Program-made: the position numbers and the translations under genes
Notes under the pieces: generated by a model
The model's input: the letters and a program-made list of their open reading frames with translations, nothing else
Told to the model about the DNA's origin: nothing
Database searches by the model: none
Shown: positions 9,530 to 19,153 of the stretch, one piece after another
How positions within the stretch are numbered: the stretch's first letter is position 1
Layout of the letters: each line of letters begins with the position of its first letter
Assembly: GCA_943331105.2 (NCBI GenBank)
Contig: CALQKH020000003.1
Coordinates: forward strand, 62,001 to 126,000
DNA: 64,000 bases
Source of the DNA: Akkermansia muciniphila
GTDB lineage: Bacteria > Pseudomonadota > Gammaproteobacteria > Burkholderiales > Burkholderiaceae_C
Direction of reading: 5' to 3'

Positions 9530-10240
9530 ATGGTTGAGTTGGCTGAACCCAAACGCGCACGCGGTCGCCCGCGCAAAACTGAGGACGAGCGCGACGATGG
9601 CAACCGGCGTCAGGCGCTCATCTCGGCGGCGGCGCAGCTGTTCCACCGCAAGGGTTATGACGCCACCAGCACGCGCGAAATCGCAGCGCTGGTGGGCATG
9701 CAGCCGGGCTCGCCCTTCTACCACTTCGGCAACAAGCAAGACCTGCTGCTGGCGGTGATGGTAGAAGGAATGAAGCAAGCCAGCCAACGGCAAACAGCCG
9801 CTTTCGCGGGTCTGGCCGATGAATTGACCCCACGCGAACAACTTCGCGCCCTGATCCGCAACCAGTTCGATGTGCTGCTGGGGCCGGACAGCGATTTCAT
9901 CCCGGTGATGCTCTACGAATGGCGCTCACTCAATGACGAGCAGCGCCAGACCATCACGCAAATCAAGGACGACTACGAAGCCGTCTGGACGCCTGTGCTG
10001 CAAACCCTGCATGGCAGCGGGCAACTGCAAGCGCCTGTGGGCTTGGCCCGACTGATGATCTTTGGCGCTTTGAATTGGGCAGTGCAGTGGTACCAGCCGC
10101 ATGACCCCAAATTCAACACCACAGCTGCCAATCGTGCTTCCAAAGCAGCACCCCAAACAGCACGGAATAGCCTTCCACGCGCCTCGTTGGACGATTTGAC
10201 CGAGGCCGCACTGGCCTTGTTTTTGAGAGCCCCTGCATGA
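9530..10240 (+). CDS. TetR-family regulator, AtuR-like by position
   Basis: 236-aa TetR protein. The N-terminal HTH (about 25-75) reads AAQLFHRKGYDATSTREIAALVGMQPGS, split across helices 1-3, followed by a variable helical ligand domain. A basic, proline-rich leader (KRARGRPRK, AT-hook-like) precedes it. It starts 4 bp after the acyl-CoA dehydrogenase and overlaps the SDR gene by ATGA. In Pseudomonas a TetR repressor, AtuR, controls the terpene cluster; here the regulator is embedded inside the operon rather than divergent from atuA. AtuR identity is inferred from context. Confidence 0.85.
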   Translation: MVELAEPKRARGRPRKTEDERDDGNRRQALISAAAQLFHRKGYDATSTREIAALVGMQPGSPFYHFGNKQDLLLAVMVEGMKQASQRQTAAFAGLADELTPREQLRALIRNQFDVLLGPDSDFIPVMLYEWRSLNDEQRQTITQIKDDYEAVWTPVLQTLHGSGQLQAPVGLARLMIFGALNWAVQWYQPHDPKFNTTAANRASKAAPQTARNSLPRASLDDLTEAALALFLRAPA

Positions 10241-11130
10241 ACCCCGCCACACCTTACCAATCCGTCTTTGCACCCGATCTGCTGCGCGGACAAGTCATCC
10301 TGGTCACCGGTGGCGGCTCGGGCATTGGCCGCTGCACCGCGCACGAGCTGGCCAGTCTGGGCGCGCATGTGGTGCTGGTCGGTCGCAACCCCGACAAACT
10401 GACAGCCACCGCGCAAGAGATCGTGGGTGACGGTGGGCAAGCCAGTTGGCACAGCTGCGACATTCGGCGCGAGGACGATGTGAAAGCCATGGTCGCGCAG
10501 GTGGTGCAGCAACACGGCCGCATCCACGGCCTGGTCAACAACGCGGGCGGGCAATACATCTCGCCCCTGGCCAAGACCAGCGCCAAAGGCTGGCAAGCCG
10601 TCATCGACACCAACTTGACGGGCGGCTTTTTGGTGGCACGCGAGTGCTTCAACCAAAGCATGCAACAGCACGGCGGCGTGGTGGTCAACATCGTGGCCGA
10701 CATGTGGGGCTCCATGCCCGGCATGGGCCACAGCGGCGCAGCGCGGGCGGGCATGGTCAGTTTTACAGAAACCGCCGCACTTGAATGGGCCGCACAAGGC
10801 GTGCGCGTCAACGCCGTGGCACCGGGTTACATCGCCAGCAGCGGCATGGACCACTACCCGCCCGAGGCTGGAGACATGCTGCGCGCCATGCGCAACACGG
10901 TGCCGCAAGGCCGCTTTGGCACCGAAGCCGAAACCTCGGCTGCGATTGTGTTTTTGTTGTCACCCGCCGCGAGCTTCATCAGCGGCTCCGTGCTGCGCGT
11001 GGATGGTGCCCGCCCCCAAATGCGCATGGGCTGGCAACAAAGTGTGGCCAAGCCCGATGTGCAAACACGCGACGCCGTCAAAGCCTTTGACGGCTTTCAC
11101 CGCGCCGTCACACCCAAGGTATTCCAATGA
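10237..11130 (+). CDS. atuB: SDR oxidoreductase, PECR/AtuB-like
   Basis: 297-aa short-chain dehydrogenase. The nucleotide-binding motif VTGGGSGIG is at 23-31 and NNAG is present. Instead of the usual YxxxK, the active site reads HSGAARAG, a signature of peroxisomal trans-2-enoyl-CoA reductase and DECR-like enzymes, so an acyl-CoA enoyl reductase role is more likely than alcohol oxidation. It lies between TetR and the carboxylase beta subunit, exactly the atuB position, with ATGA overlaps on both sides. The symbol is given by synteny. Confidence 0.7.
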   Translation: MNPATPYQSVFAPDLLRGQVILVTGGGSGIGRCTAHELASLGAHVVLVGRNPDKLTATAQEIVGDGGQASWHSCDIRREDDVKAMVAQVVQQHGRIHGLVNNAGGQYISPLAKTSAKGWQAVIDTNLTGGFLVARECFNQSMQQHGGVVVNIVADMWGSMPGMGHSGAARAGMVSFTETAALEWAAQGVRVNAVAPGYIASSGMDHYPPEAGDMLRAMRNTVPQGRFGTEAETSAAIVFLLSPAASFISGSVLRVDGARPQMRMGWQQSVAKPDVQTRDAVKAFDGFHRAVTPKVFQ

Positions 11131-12737
11131 CGTTTGAATCCACCTGGAACCCGCACAGCCCCGTGGCACAAAAACGGCGCGAAGCGGCACTGGCCCGCCT
11201 GGCGCAGTGGCAAGTTTTGCAAGAGCGGGCCGCGCAGGCCTCGGCCCAATCGAAACCGGTGTTCGACAAACGCGGGCAGTTGCTGCCGCGTGAGCGCGTG
11301 GCCTTGCTGCTCGACCCCGGTGCGACCTTCTTGCCCCTGTGCGCTCTGGCAGGCTTCATGCAAGACACGCCCGACCCCACCAAGTCGGTGCCCGGCGGCG
11401 GGATGATCGCGGGCATTGGCTTCATCAACGGCGTGCGCTGCATGGTGGTGGCCAGCGACTCAGGCATCGAGGCCGGCGCCATTCAGGCACGCGGCCTGGA
11501 AAAGATTTTGCGCGTGCAAGAGTTGGCCCTCGAAAACAAGTTGCCTTTTGTGCACCTGGTCGAAAGCGCCGGAGCCAACCTGATGCAGTACAAGGTCGAG
11601 GGCTTTGTACTGGGCGGCAGTCTGTTCCGCAACTTGGCACGCCTGTCGGCGGCCGGCTTGCCGGTGCTCACGGTGCAACACGGCTCGGGTACCGCAGGTG
11701 GGGCTTACATGCCGGGCTTGAGTGACACGGTCATCATGGTGCGTGGCAGGTCGCGGGCTTTTCTGGCCGGGCCGCCTTTGCTCAAAGCCGCGACCGGTGA
11801 AGTGGCCAGCGAAGAAGAGTTGGGCGGCGCAGAGATGCACACCAGCGTGTCGGGCCTGGGCGAGTACCTGTGTGAAGACGACCGCCACGCGCTGGGCACG
11901 GCCCGCGATGTGGTGGCGCGTTGGGACTGGGCGGCGCACCAGGCACAGCGAGAGGCCAAGCCCCCGCGCTTTGACGCCGAAGATCTGCTGGGCCTGATGC
12001 CCGCCCACCACCGCGAACCGATCGACATGCGCGAAGTCATCTTGCGGCTGGTGGACGACTCGGATTTTCTGGAATTTAAACCGCTTGTCGGCGCGGCCAC
12101 GGTGTGCACACAAGCCCGCATCGGCGGGCATGCGGTGGGCATCATCAGCAACAACGGCCCGATCGATGTGGCCGGGGCCAACAAGGCCACGCACTTCATC
12201 CAGTGGATGTGTCAGCTGGGTCATCCCATCATTTACCTGCAAAACACCACCGGCTACATGGTCGGCAAAGACAGCGAGCAAGGCGGCATGATCAAGCACG
12301 GCTCCAAAATGATCCAGGCTGTGACCAGCGCCACCGTGCCGCAAATCACCATCCAGTGCGGCGCCTCGTTTGGTGCGGGCAATTACGGCATGTGCGGCCG
12401 GGGGTATGCACCGCGCTTTTTGTTCAGCTGGCCGGGGGCCAAAACAGCGGTGATGGGCGGCGAGCAAGCCGCACGCACCATGCAGATCGTGGCAGAAGCC
12501 GGCATGGCCCGCAAAGGCATCACACCCGACCCCAACAAGATGCAGGCCCAGTTCGACAAGATCGTGGCCTTGTTTGAAGCGCAAGCCGATGCCTTCTACA
12601 CCAGCGGCCTGGTGCTGGACGACGGCGTGATCGACCCGCGTGACACCCGCAGCGTGCTGAGCTTTTGCCTAGACACCTGCTTTGAAGCGACCGCCCGCCA
12701 ACCCCGCGCCAGCACGTTTGGCGTGGCGCGCATGTGA
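11127..12737 (+). CDS. atuC: Acyl-CoA carboxylase beta (carboxyltransferase) subunit, probable geranyl-CoA carboxylase
   Basis: 536-aa carboxyltransferase with the tandem crotonase-like domains of biotin-dependent acyl-CoA carboxylases (GSGTAGGAYMPGL in the N half, CGASFGAGNYGM in the C half). Family members are either methylcrotonyl-CoA (LiuB/MccB) or geranyl-CoA (AtuC) carboxylases. Its partner alpha subunit is at 14733. The order SDR, carboxyltransferase, ACAD, hydratase, biotin carboxylase, together with an atuA gene nearby, favours AtuC. Substrate choice depends on one pocket residue (Gly in GCC, Phe in MCC) that I could not place with certainty. Confidence 0.75.
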   Translation: MTFESTWNPHSPVAQKRREAALARLAQWQVLQERAAQASAQSKPVFDKRGQLLPRERVALLLDPGATFLPLCALAGFMQDTPDPTKSVPGGGMIAGIGFINGVRCMVVASDSGIEAGAIQARGLEKILRVQELALENKLPFVHLVESAGANLMQYKVEGFVLGGSLFRNLARLSAAGLPVLTVQHGSGTAGGAYMPGLSDTVIMVRGRSRAFLAGPPLLKAATGEVASEEELGGAEMHTSVSGLGEYLCEDDRHALGTARDVVARWDWAAHQAQREAKPPRFDAEDLLGLMPAHHREPIDMREVILRLVDDSDFLEFKPLVGAATVCTQARIGGHAVGIISNNGPIDVAGANKATHFIQWMCQLGHPIIYLQNTTGYMVGKDSEQGGMIKHGSKMIQAVTSATVPQITIQCGASFGAGNYGMCGRGYAPRFLFSWPGAKTAVMGGEQAARTMQIVAEAGMARKGITPDPNKMQAQFDKIVALFEAQADAFYTSGLVLDDGVIDPRDTRSVLSFCLDTCFEATARQPRASTFGVARM

Positions 12738-12760
12738 AACAAGCCCAACGGAGACACACC

Positions 12761-13933
12761 ATGCAATACACCCACGAACACCGCGAGATCCAGAACACGC
12801 TCAAGCGCTTCATCGAGGCCGAGATCAACCCCCATGTCGATGAGTGGGAAGCGGCCGAGATCTTTCCGGCGCACGAGGTTTTCAAGAAGATGGGGAACTT
12901 GGGTCTCTTGGGCCTGACCAAGCCCGAGGCCTATGGCGGTGCGGGTCTGGATTATTCCTACAGCGTGGCCATGGCCGAGGCGCTGGGGCACATCGATTGC
13001 GGCGGTATCCCCATGGCCATTGGCGTGCAAACCGACATGGCCACGCCTGCCTTGGCGCGTTTTGGCAGCGACGAATTGCGGGCGCAATTTTTGGCCCCGG
13101 CCATTGCGGGCGACATGGTGGGCTGCATTGGTGTGAGCGAGCCGGGCGCAGGCAGCGATGTGGCGGGCATCAAAACCGTGGCCCGCAAAGATGGTGACGA
13201 CTACGTGATCAGTGGTCAAAAAATGTGGATCACCAACAGCCTGCAGGCCGACTGGATGTGCATGCTGGTCAACACGGGTGAAGGGCCGATCCATAAGAAC
13301 AAAAGCTTGGTCATGGTGCCCATGCGCGAGAACGGCAAGTTGCTGCCCGGCATCGAGGTGGGCAAGAAGATCAAAAAAATTGGTATGAACAGCAGCGATA
13401 CGGGCTTGATTTATTTTGACGAAGTGCGTGTGCCGCAGCGCTACCGCATCGGAGCCGAGGGCCAGGGTTTCATCTACCAGATGCAACAGTTCCAAGAAGA
13501 GCGCCTGTGGTGTGCCGCCAGCACGCTTCAGTCGCTCACCAACTGCATCCAGTGGACGGTGGAATGGGCGCAAGAGCGCAAGCTGTTTGGCAGCACCTTG
13601 GCCGACCAGCAGTGGGTGCAGTTCAAGCTGGCCGAACTCAAGGCCGACATCGAATGCCTGCGCGCCCTGACCTACCAGGCTTGCGAACATTACATCGCGG
13701 GCGAAGACGTGACCGAGTGGGCCACCATGGCCAAGCTCAAAGCAGGTCGTTTGAACCGCACCGTGCCCGACACCTGCTTGCAGTTCTGGGGCGGCATGGG
13801 CTTCACCTGGGAAAACAAAGTCTCGCGCATGTACCGCGATGGGCGTCTGGCCTCGATTGGCGGCGGCGCTGACGAGGTGATGCTGGGCATACTGGCCAAG
13901 ATGATGGGCATTGCCAAGCGGCCGCAAAAATGA
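12761..13933 (+). CDS. atuD: Acyl-CoA dehydrogenase, probable citronellyl-CoA dehydrogenase
   Basis: 390-aa acyl-CoA dehydrogenase in the atuD position. Features: GVSEPGAGSDVAG (124-136), SGQKMWITNS (151-160), Glu247 in FQEERLW as the likely catalytic base, and IGGGADEVMLGI in place of the YEGT motif of MCAD-type enzymes. It is the only gene in this chain not overlapping its predecessor (23-bp gap with a GGAG ribosome-binding site), and it overlaps the hydratase by ATGA. Predicted role: citronellyl-CoA to cis-geranyl-CoA. Confidence 0.72.
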   Translation: MQYTHEHREIQNTLKRFIEAEINPHVDEWEAAEIFPAHEVFKKMGNLGLLGLTKPEAYGGAGLDYSYSVAMAEALGHIDCGGIPMAIGVQTDMATPALARFGSDELRAQFLAPAIAGDMVGCIGVSEPGAGSDVAGIKTVARKDGDDYVISGQKMWITNSLQADWMCMLVNTGEGPIHKNKSLVMVPMRENGKLLPGIEVGKKIKKIGMNSSDTGLIYFDEVRVPQRYRIGAEGQGFIYQMQQFQEERLWCAASTLQSLTNCIQWTVEWAQERKLFGSTLADQQWVQFKLAELKADIECLRALTYQACEHYIAGEDVTEWATMAKLKAGRLNRTVPDTCLQFWGGMGFTWENKVSRMYRDGRLASIGGGADEVMLGILAKMMGIAKRPQK

Positions 13934-14736
13934 GCAGCGCTTTGTTGATCGAACGCCAGGGCGCGGTCGAGACCTGGACCCTGAACGATCCGGCCACACG
14001 CAACGCCTTGAGCAATGCCATCGTGGACGGCTTGCTGCAAGCCTGCAAGCGGGCCGTTCAAGACAGCTCGCTGCGCATCGTGGTGTTGACAGGCGCGGGG
14101 GGCGCTTTTTGCGCAGGCGGCAGTTTGGGTGGCTTTGCCAACCTGATCGGCCACCCCCTGCAAGCGGGCCAAACCGACCCGCTGCTGGCCATGAACCGAG
14201 GCTTTGGCGACCTGCTCCATGCCTTGAGCGCCCTGCCCCAGCTCTTGGTGTGCCGGGTGGACGGCGCGGCCATGGGCGGCGGCTTTGGCCTGGTGTGCTG
14301 CGCCGACCATGTGGTGGCCACAGCGCGTTCGGTGCTGGGCACACCCGAGGTCACGCTGGGCCTACCACCCGCACAGATTGCGCCTTTTGTATGGCAACGT
14401 CTGGGCGAAAGTGCTGCACGCCAATGTCTGTTGCAAGGCCTGAGCTACACCGCAGCGCAAGCGCTGCAAGTGGGCTTGGTGAACGAGGTGATCGAACAAG
14501 ACACCGATGAAGCCCGGCAAAAAACGCTGACGCGCCTCATGCGTTCAGCACCCGGCGCGGTGGCCAGCACCAAACAACTGCTGCGGCAACTGCGCGGCCC
14601 GGTGCCCGATGTGCGCGATGCCGCAGCGCAGGCCTTTGCACACAGCTTGCGCAGCACCGAGGCTGCCCAAGGCTTGGCCGCGTTTGCACGCAAACAGCCC
14701 GCGCCCTGGACACATTCTGGCAAGGACACCGCATGA
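13930..14736 (+). CDS. atuE: Enoyl-CoA hydratase, probable isohexenylglutaconyl-CoA hydratase
   Basis: 268-aa crotonase-fold protein with oxyanion-hole segments CAGGSLGGFA and DGAAMGGGFG, and the PEVTLGL loop carrying a catalytic Glu. It sits between atuD-like and the biotin carboxylase with ATGA overlaps at both ends, matching atuE or liuC. In the Atu pathway it would hydrate the carboxylated geranyl-CoA product, and in leucine degradation methylglutaconyl-CoA. No HMG-CoA lyase (liuE), needed for the next step, is in this window. Confidence 0.72.
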   Translation: MSSALLIERQGAVETWTLNDPATRNALSNAIVDGLLQACKRAVQDSSLRIVVLTGAGGAFCAGGSLGGFANLIGHPLQAGQTDPLLAMNRGFGDLLHALSALPQLLVCRVDGAAMGGGFGLVCCADHVVATARSVLGTPEVTLGLPPAQIAPFVWQRLGESAARQCLLQGLSYTAAQALQVGLVNEVIEQDTDEARQKTLTRLMRSAPGAVASTKQLLRQLRGPVPDVRDAAAQAFAHSLRSTEAAQGLAAFARKQPAPWTHSGKDTA

Positions 14737-16727
14737 CCGCCCCTTTGACCAACACCATCACCCGTCTGTTGATCGCCAACCGGGGCGAGATCGCCCGCCG
14801 GGTGATCCGCACAGCCCGCCACATGGGCATCCAGACGGTGGCGGTTTATTCCGACGCCGACCGCGACGCCTTGCATGTGCAAGAAGCCGACACCGCGTTC
14901 GCTTTGGGCGGCACCTTGTCGGCCGACTCGTATTTGCGCATCGACAAACTGCTGGCCGCCGCGCAGGCCACCGGGGCCGATGCGGTGCACCCGGGTTATG
15001 GCTTTTTGAGCGAAAACGCCGAGTTTGCGCAAGCGGTGATCGACGCAGGCCTGACCTGGGTCGGGCCACCGCCTGCAGCCATCCGCGAACTGGGCAGCAA
15101 ATCGTCCGCCAAAGCGCTGGCACTGAAACATGGCGTGCCTTGTTTGCCGGGCTACTTTGGCGCGGACCAAAGCGATGCCACCTTGACCGCACAGGCTGAG
15201 CAATTGGGTTTGCCGCTGATGGTGAAAGCCGTGGCCGGCGGCGGCGGGCGCGGCATGCGCCTGGTGACCGACATGGCGCAACTGCTGCCCGCACTGCACA
15301 GCGCCCGCTCCGAAGCGCTGGCCGGTTTTGGCAACGGCGACTTGCTGATGGAGCGCGCCTTGCTGCGCCCCCGCCACATCGAGGTGCAAATCATGGCCGA
15401 CACACAAGGCCACTGCATCCACTTGGGCGAGCGCGACTGCTCGGTGCAGCGGCGGCATCAAAAAATCATCGAAGAATCCCCCAGCCCGGCCGTGAGTGCT
15501 GCGCTGCGTGAGCAACTCGGGCAAGCGGCCATCGCGCTGGCGCAATCGGCGGGCTATGTGGGCGCGGGCACGGTGGAATTTTTGCTGGACGAGACGCCAA
15601 CGAACCAGCAAGCAGACAAGCCCTTCTATTTGATGGAGATGAACACCCGCTTGCAGGTGGAGCACCCCGTCACCGAAATGCTGACGAGTCTGGACCTGGT
15701 CGAATGGCAGTTGCGCATCGCACGCGGCGAGTCTCTGCCCTTGGCGCAGGCCGATGTACACCTGCAAGGCCACGCCATCGAGGTGCGCTTGTGCGCCGAA
15801 GACGAACATTTCACGCCGCAAACTGGAACGGTGCAGGCCTTTGCAGCACCTGCAGATTTACGCTTTGACCATGCGCTACACGCGGGGATGGTGGTCACGC
15901 CGCACTACGATTCGATGCTGGGCAAGCTGATCGCTCACGCGCCCACCCGCGCGCAAGCCATAGACCGCCTGCGCAAGGGCTTGGACCAAACCGCCGTGCT
16001 AGGCCTGCCCACCAACCGTGCTTTTTTGGCCGCGTGCTTGAAGCACCCAGTGTTCCGTGCGGGCGAGGCCTTGATTCCCTTCTTGGCCGAGGCGGCCGAT
16101 AACGTGCGCCACAGTCTGCAAGCCACGAGCGAAGCCCGCACCGTGGCCACGCTGGCTGTGTTGTATGCCAACCAAGCGCCTGCACACGCCATACCCAGTC
16201 CGTTCACGCGGCCGGTGCGCATGGGCATGGGTGCGGACACCTTCTCGCTGAACTTGCAGGAGCTGGGCCAGGGACAAGTGCGCATTCAAACAGGCCAGGC
16301 CACACACCAGGCCCACGTGACGCGCAGCGCTGAGACGCTGCACATCGACCTGAACGGCCAGCGCTGGCATGCCCGCATCGTGGCGTGCTGGGGCACAGCC
16401 TACGCTGTGCAGTGGCATGTGCAGCTGCATGGCCCCGAAAGCTTTGAGCTATGGCTGAGCGACCAAAGCCACAGCGCTCCCAACACAGGCGCCAGCACAC
16501 AAGCCGCGCAGTCTTTGCGTGCGCCCTTCAACGGCAAGCTGATCGCGCTGCATGTGCAAGAAGGCCAAACAGTCAAACAAGGAGATGCCGTCCTGGTGAT
16601 CGAATCCATGAAGCTCGAACACATCTTGTGCGCCCCACGCTATGCGTTGGTGCACAGCCTTTCGGCCAGCGTGGGCCAACAAGTGAGCCCCGGCCAAGTG
16701 CTGGTGCAATGGAAGGACGCTGCATGA
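14733..16727 (+). CDS. atuF: Acyl-CoA carboxylase alpha subunit: biotin carboxylase + BCCP
   Basis: 664-aa biotin-dependent subunit. The N-terminal biotin carboxylase (IANRGEIARRVIR, about 12-24; glycine-rich ATP-grasp loop VAGGGGRGMR; EMNTRLQVEHPVTE) is followed by the BT interaction region and a C-terminal biotinyl domain with ESMKLEH, giving Lys627 as the biotinylation site. The motif is ESMKL rather than the common AMKM. With the beta subunit at 11127 it forms an alpha6-beta6-type carboxylase, geranyl-CoA or methylcrotonyl-CoA. ATGA overlaps on both sides suggest coupled translation. Confidence 0.78.
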   Translation: MTAPLTNTITRLLIANRGEIARRVIRTARHMGIQTVAVYSDADRDALHVQEADTAFALGGTLSADSYLRIDKLLAAAQATGADAVHPGYGFLSENAEFAQAVIDAGLTWVGPPPAAIRELGSKSSAKALALKHGVPCLPGYFGADQSDATLTAQAEQLGLPLMVKAVAGGGGRGMRLVTDMAQLLPALHSARSEALAGFGNGDLLMERALLRPRHIEVQIMADTQGHCIHLGERDCSVQRRHQKIIEESPSPAVSAALREQLGQAAIALAQSAGYVGAGTVEFLLDETPTNQQADKPFYLMEMNTRLQVEHPVTEMLTSLDLVEWQLRIARGESLPLAQADVHLQGHAIEVRLCAEDEHFTPQTGTVQAFAAPADLRFDHALHAGMVVTPHYDSMLGKLIAHAPTRAQAIDRLRKGLDQTAVLGLPTNRAFLAACLKHPVFRAGEALIPFLAEAADNVRHSLQATSEARTVATLAVLYANQAPAHAIPSPFTRPVRMGMGADTFSLNLQELGQGQVRIQTGQATHQAHVTRSAETLHIDLNGQRWHARIVACWGTAYAVQWHVQLHGPESFELWLSDQSHSAPNTGASTQAAQSLRAPFNGKLIALHVQEGQTVKQGDAVLVIESMKLEHILCAPRYALVHSLSASVGQQVSPGQVLVQWKDAA

Positions 16728-17893
16728 ACAAAGCTGGATTCACCAACGATTTCACCACCGAAGATCTGCAAAGCCTGCAGGCCACGGTGGAGCGCTTTGC
16801 CCGTCATGCCATCGCCCCGCATGTGCCCGCCTGGGAAGAAGCCGGTCAATTTGACCGTTCGCTTTACACCCAAGCCGCCGAGCTGGGCCTGCTGGGCCTG
16901 GGCTACCCCGAACACCTGGGCGGCACACCCGCTCCTTGGCGTGCGCGCAACCTGCTGTCGCAAAGCTTGGCCCGCTATGGCGGCAGCGGCGGCGTAATGG
17001 CCAGCCTGTTCTCGCTCAACATCGGCCTGCCCCCAGTCATGGCGCATGGCAACGCCGAATTGCAGGTCGAAGTGGTCCCCCCCGTGCTGCGCGGCGAGCG
17101 CATTGCTGCACTCGCCATCACTGAGCCAGGCGGCGGCTCCGACGTGGCCGGGCTGCGCACCACGGCGCGTGCCGATGGCGCGGACTATGTGATCGACGGC
17201 GAGAAAGTCTTCATCACCTCGGGCTTGCGCGCCGATTGGATCACGCTGGCCGTGCGGACTGATGTGGCCAGCAGGGGCGCCAGCGGCATTTCCATGGTCG
17301 TGGTGCCAGGTGATACACCCGGCATCTCACGCACGCGCCTGCACAAAATGGGCTGGCACAGCTCAGACACCGCTCAACTGCGCTTTGAGGGCGTGCGCGT
17401 GCCCCAGCGTTACCGCTTAGGCGAAGAAGGCGCAGGCTTCAAAATGATCATGGGCAACTTCAACGGCGAGCGCCTGGCCATGTCGGCCATGGCGCTGGGT
17501 TTTGCGCAGGCGTGCTTTGACGAAGCTCTGGCTTGGAGTCGCCAACGTCACACCTTTGGCGCTGCGTTGATCGAACGCCAAGCGGTCCGCCACAAACTGA
17601 TGGACATGCAAATGCGCATTTCATCCACCCAGGCTTGGGTCGATGTCGTGACGCAGTCGGCCGATGCGGGCCAGACCGGTGCCGAGTGGGTGGCCCAGGT
17701 TTGCCTGCTCAAAAACCACGCCACCCAAACCCTGCAGCACTGCGCCGATGCCGCCGTGCAACTGTTGGGCGGTATGGGCTACATGCGCGGCACCGTGAGC
17801 GAGCGGGTGTACCGCGAAGTCAAGGTCATGATGATTGGCGGCGGGGCTGAAGACATCATGAAAGAGCTGGCGGCCAAGCAGCTGGGCATTTGA
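16724..17893 (+). CDS. Acyl-CoA dehydrogenase (third of the operon)
   Basis: 389-aa dehydrogenase, last gene of the 8362-17893 operon. It shows ITEPGGGSDVAG (132-143), KVFITSG, and Glu249 in FNGERL as the likely base. The C-terminal IGGGAEDIMKE again lacks the MCAD-type Glu. It is related to the atuD-like protein, so a second citronellyl-CoA dehydrogenase or a dehydrogenase of a shortened branched product is plausible. It ends 33 bp from the convergent MFS gene, with no clear hairpin in between. Confidence 0.85.
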   Translation: MNKAGFTNDFTTEDLQSLQATVERFARHAIAPHVPAWEEAGQFDRSLYTQAAELGLLGLGYPEHLGGTPAPWRARNLLSQSLARYGGSGGVMASLFSLNIGLPPVMAHGNAELQVEVVPPVLRGERIAALAITEPGGGSDVAGLRTTARADGADYVIDGEKVFITSGLRADWITLAVRTDVASRGASGISMVVVPGDTPGISRTRLHKMGWHSSDTAQLRFEGVRVPQRYRLGEEGAGFKMIMGNFNGERLAMSAMALGFAQACFDEALAWSRQRHTFGAALIERQAVRHKLMDMQMRISSTQAWVDVVTQSADAGQTGAEWVAQVCLLKNHATQTLQHCADAAVQLLGGMGYMRGTVSERVYREVKVMMIGGGAEDIMKELAAKQLGI

Positions 17894-17926
17894 GACTTGG
17901 CTCAGACCACGCTCAAACGGTGCGAA

Positions 17927-19153
17927 TCAGGCAAGTCTGGACTGGCCAGGGGGCAACTCGGAGCGAAACGCAAAAGCCATTTGCACCATGCCGGCCAGCA
18001 AACCCACCAGCACGCCCACTTGCACAGCCCGGTTGTACGAACCCATGGCATCGAACACCAGACCGCCCCCCAAAGCCCCCATGAAACTGCCCAGCTGGTG
18101 GCTCATGAAAGCGATGCCACCCAGCATGGCTTGCCAGCGCAGGCCAAAGGTTTCACCGATGTAGCCGGTGACCAAGGGTGCCACACCCAGCCACAAAAAA
18201 CCCATGATGGCGGCGAACACCAGCGTGTTCTCAGGCGTTGGCACCGACAGAAAATACCAGGCCAGACCGAATGAGCGCAGCACATAAATGCTGCCCAACA
18301 GCAGCAGCTTGTTGTAACGTCCACCCGCCCAACCGAAAAACAAGCTGCCCAAGACGTTGAAGCCACCAATCATGCCCAGCGCTTGGGCGCTAAGCATCGG
18401 GTCCATGCCGCACAAATCAAGGTAGGACGGCAGATGTGTGGTCAAAAAAACCAGCTGCATGCCACACACAAAATAGGCCAGTGTCATCACCGCAAAAGGC
18501 GGGTGTTTCAAGGCAAACCGGGCCATGTCGAGGGCATTGTCTTTTTCGCCATGCGGTGAAGGCGGCACCGGCAAGGCGTCCACCCGTCCGGCATACCAGG
18601 CTGCAGGCAAGATGACCAGCGCCATGATGACGAAACCGCCCACGCCCACACGCCACCCATAGTCCTGCGACAGCAGCTGACCGATAGGCGCCGCCATCAA
18701 GGCACCCAAAGAACCTGCGGCGGACACGATGCCCAGCACCGTACTGCGCAAGGCAGGCGACACCGGTCTGGAGGCCACAGCCATGGCAATGGCAGATCCG
18801 TTGCAGGCCATGGCCGCACCAATGGCAAGACCAGCGCCCAAAATCACGCCCAGCAAGCCCTGGGCCAGGCACAGCAAAGTCATGCCCAAGATGTACAGCA
18901 AAGCACCGGTCATCATGAGGGGTCGGTACCCGATGCGCACAGCCAACGCCCCGGCAAAGGGCTGCAGAAATCCCCAGGCCAGGTTTTGCACCGCAATGGC
19001 CAATGTGAACTCGGACACTGAAATGCCGATGTCCTTGGTCAAGGCCGGCATGAACACACCCAGGCTTTGCCGCAAACCCATGCTGACCGACAACATCAGC
19101 GCAGCGCCGATCAGGATGGGCAAGCCCGGGCGCAGTGCGGTCAAGAGGTTCAT
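17927..19153 (-). CDS. MFS transporter
   Basis: 408-aa major facilitator protein with about 12 hydrophobic segments and short polar loops. The N-terminus MNLLTALRPGLPILIGAALM enters the first helix, so ATG 19153 is favoured over a nine-codon extension. Convergent with the atu-like operon and facing away from the LysR gene. The substrate cannot be read from the sequence; monocarboxylate/OxlT-like MFS proteins are the closest impression. A link to terpenoid acid transport would be guesswork. Confidence 0.85.
   Translation of the reverse strand: MNLLTALRPGLPILIGAALMLSVSMGLRQSLGVFMPALTKDIGISVSEFTLAIAVQNLAWGFLQPFAGALAVRIGYRPLMMTGALLYILGMTLLCLAQGLLGVILGAGLAIGAAMACNGSAIAMAVASRPVSPALRSTVLGIVSAAGSLGALMAAPIGQLLSQDYGWRVGVGGFVIMALVILPAAWYAGRVDALPVPPSPHGEKDNALDMARFALKHPPFAVMTLAYFVCGMQLVFLTTHLPSYLDLCGMDPMLSAQALGMIGGFNVLGSLFFGWAGGRYNKLLLLGSIYVLRSFGLAWYFLSVPTPENTLVFAAIMGFLWLGVAPLVTGYIGETFGLRWQAMLGGIAFMSHQLGSFMGALGGGLVFDAMGSYNRAVQVGVLVGLLAGMVQMAFAFRSELPPGQSRLA

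Noticed and set aside
9530..17893. Leucine degradation (liu) operon
   Set aside because: Possible by single-gene similarity, but no MerR-type LiuR or HMG-CoA lyase (LiuE) is present, an SDR occupies the atuB slot, and atuA is nearby; kept only as the alternative.
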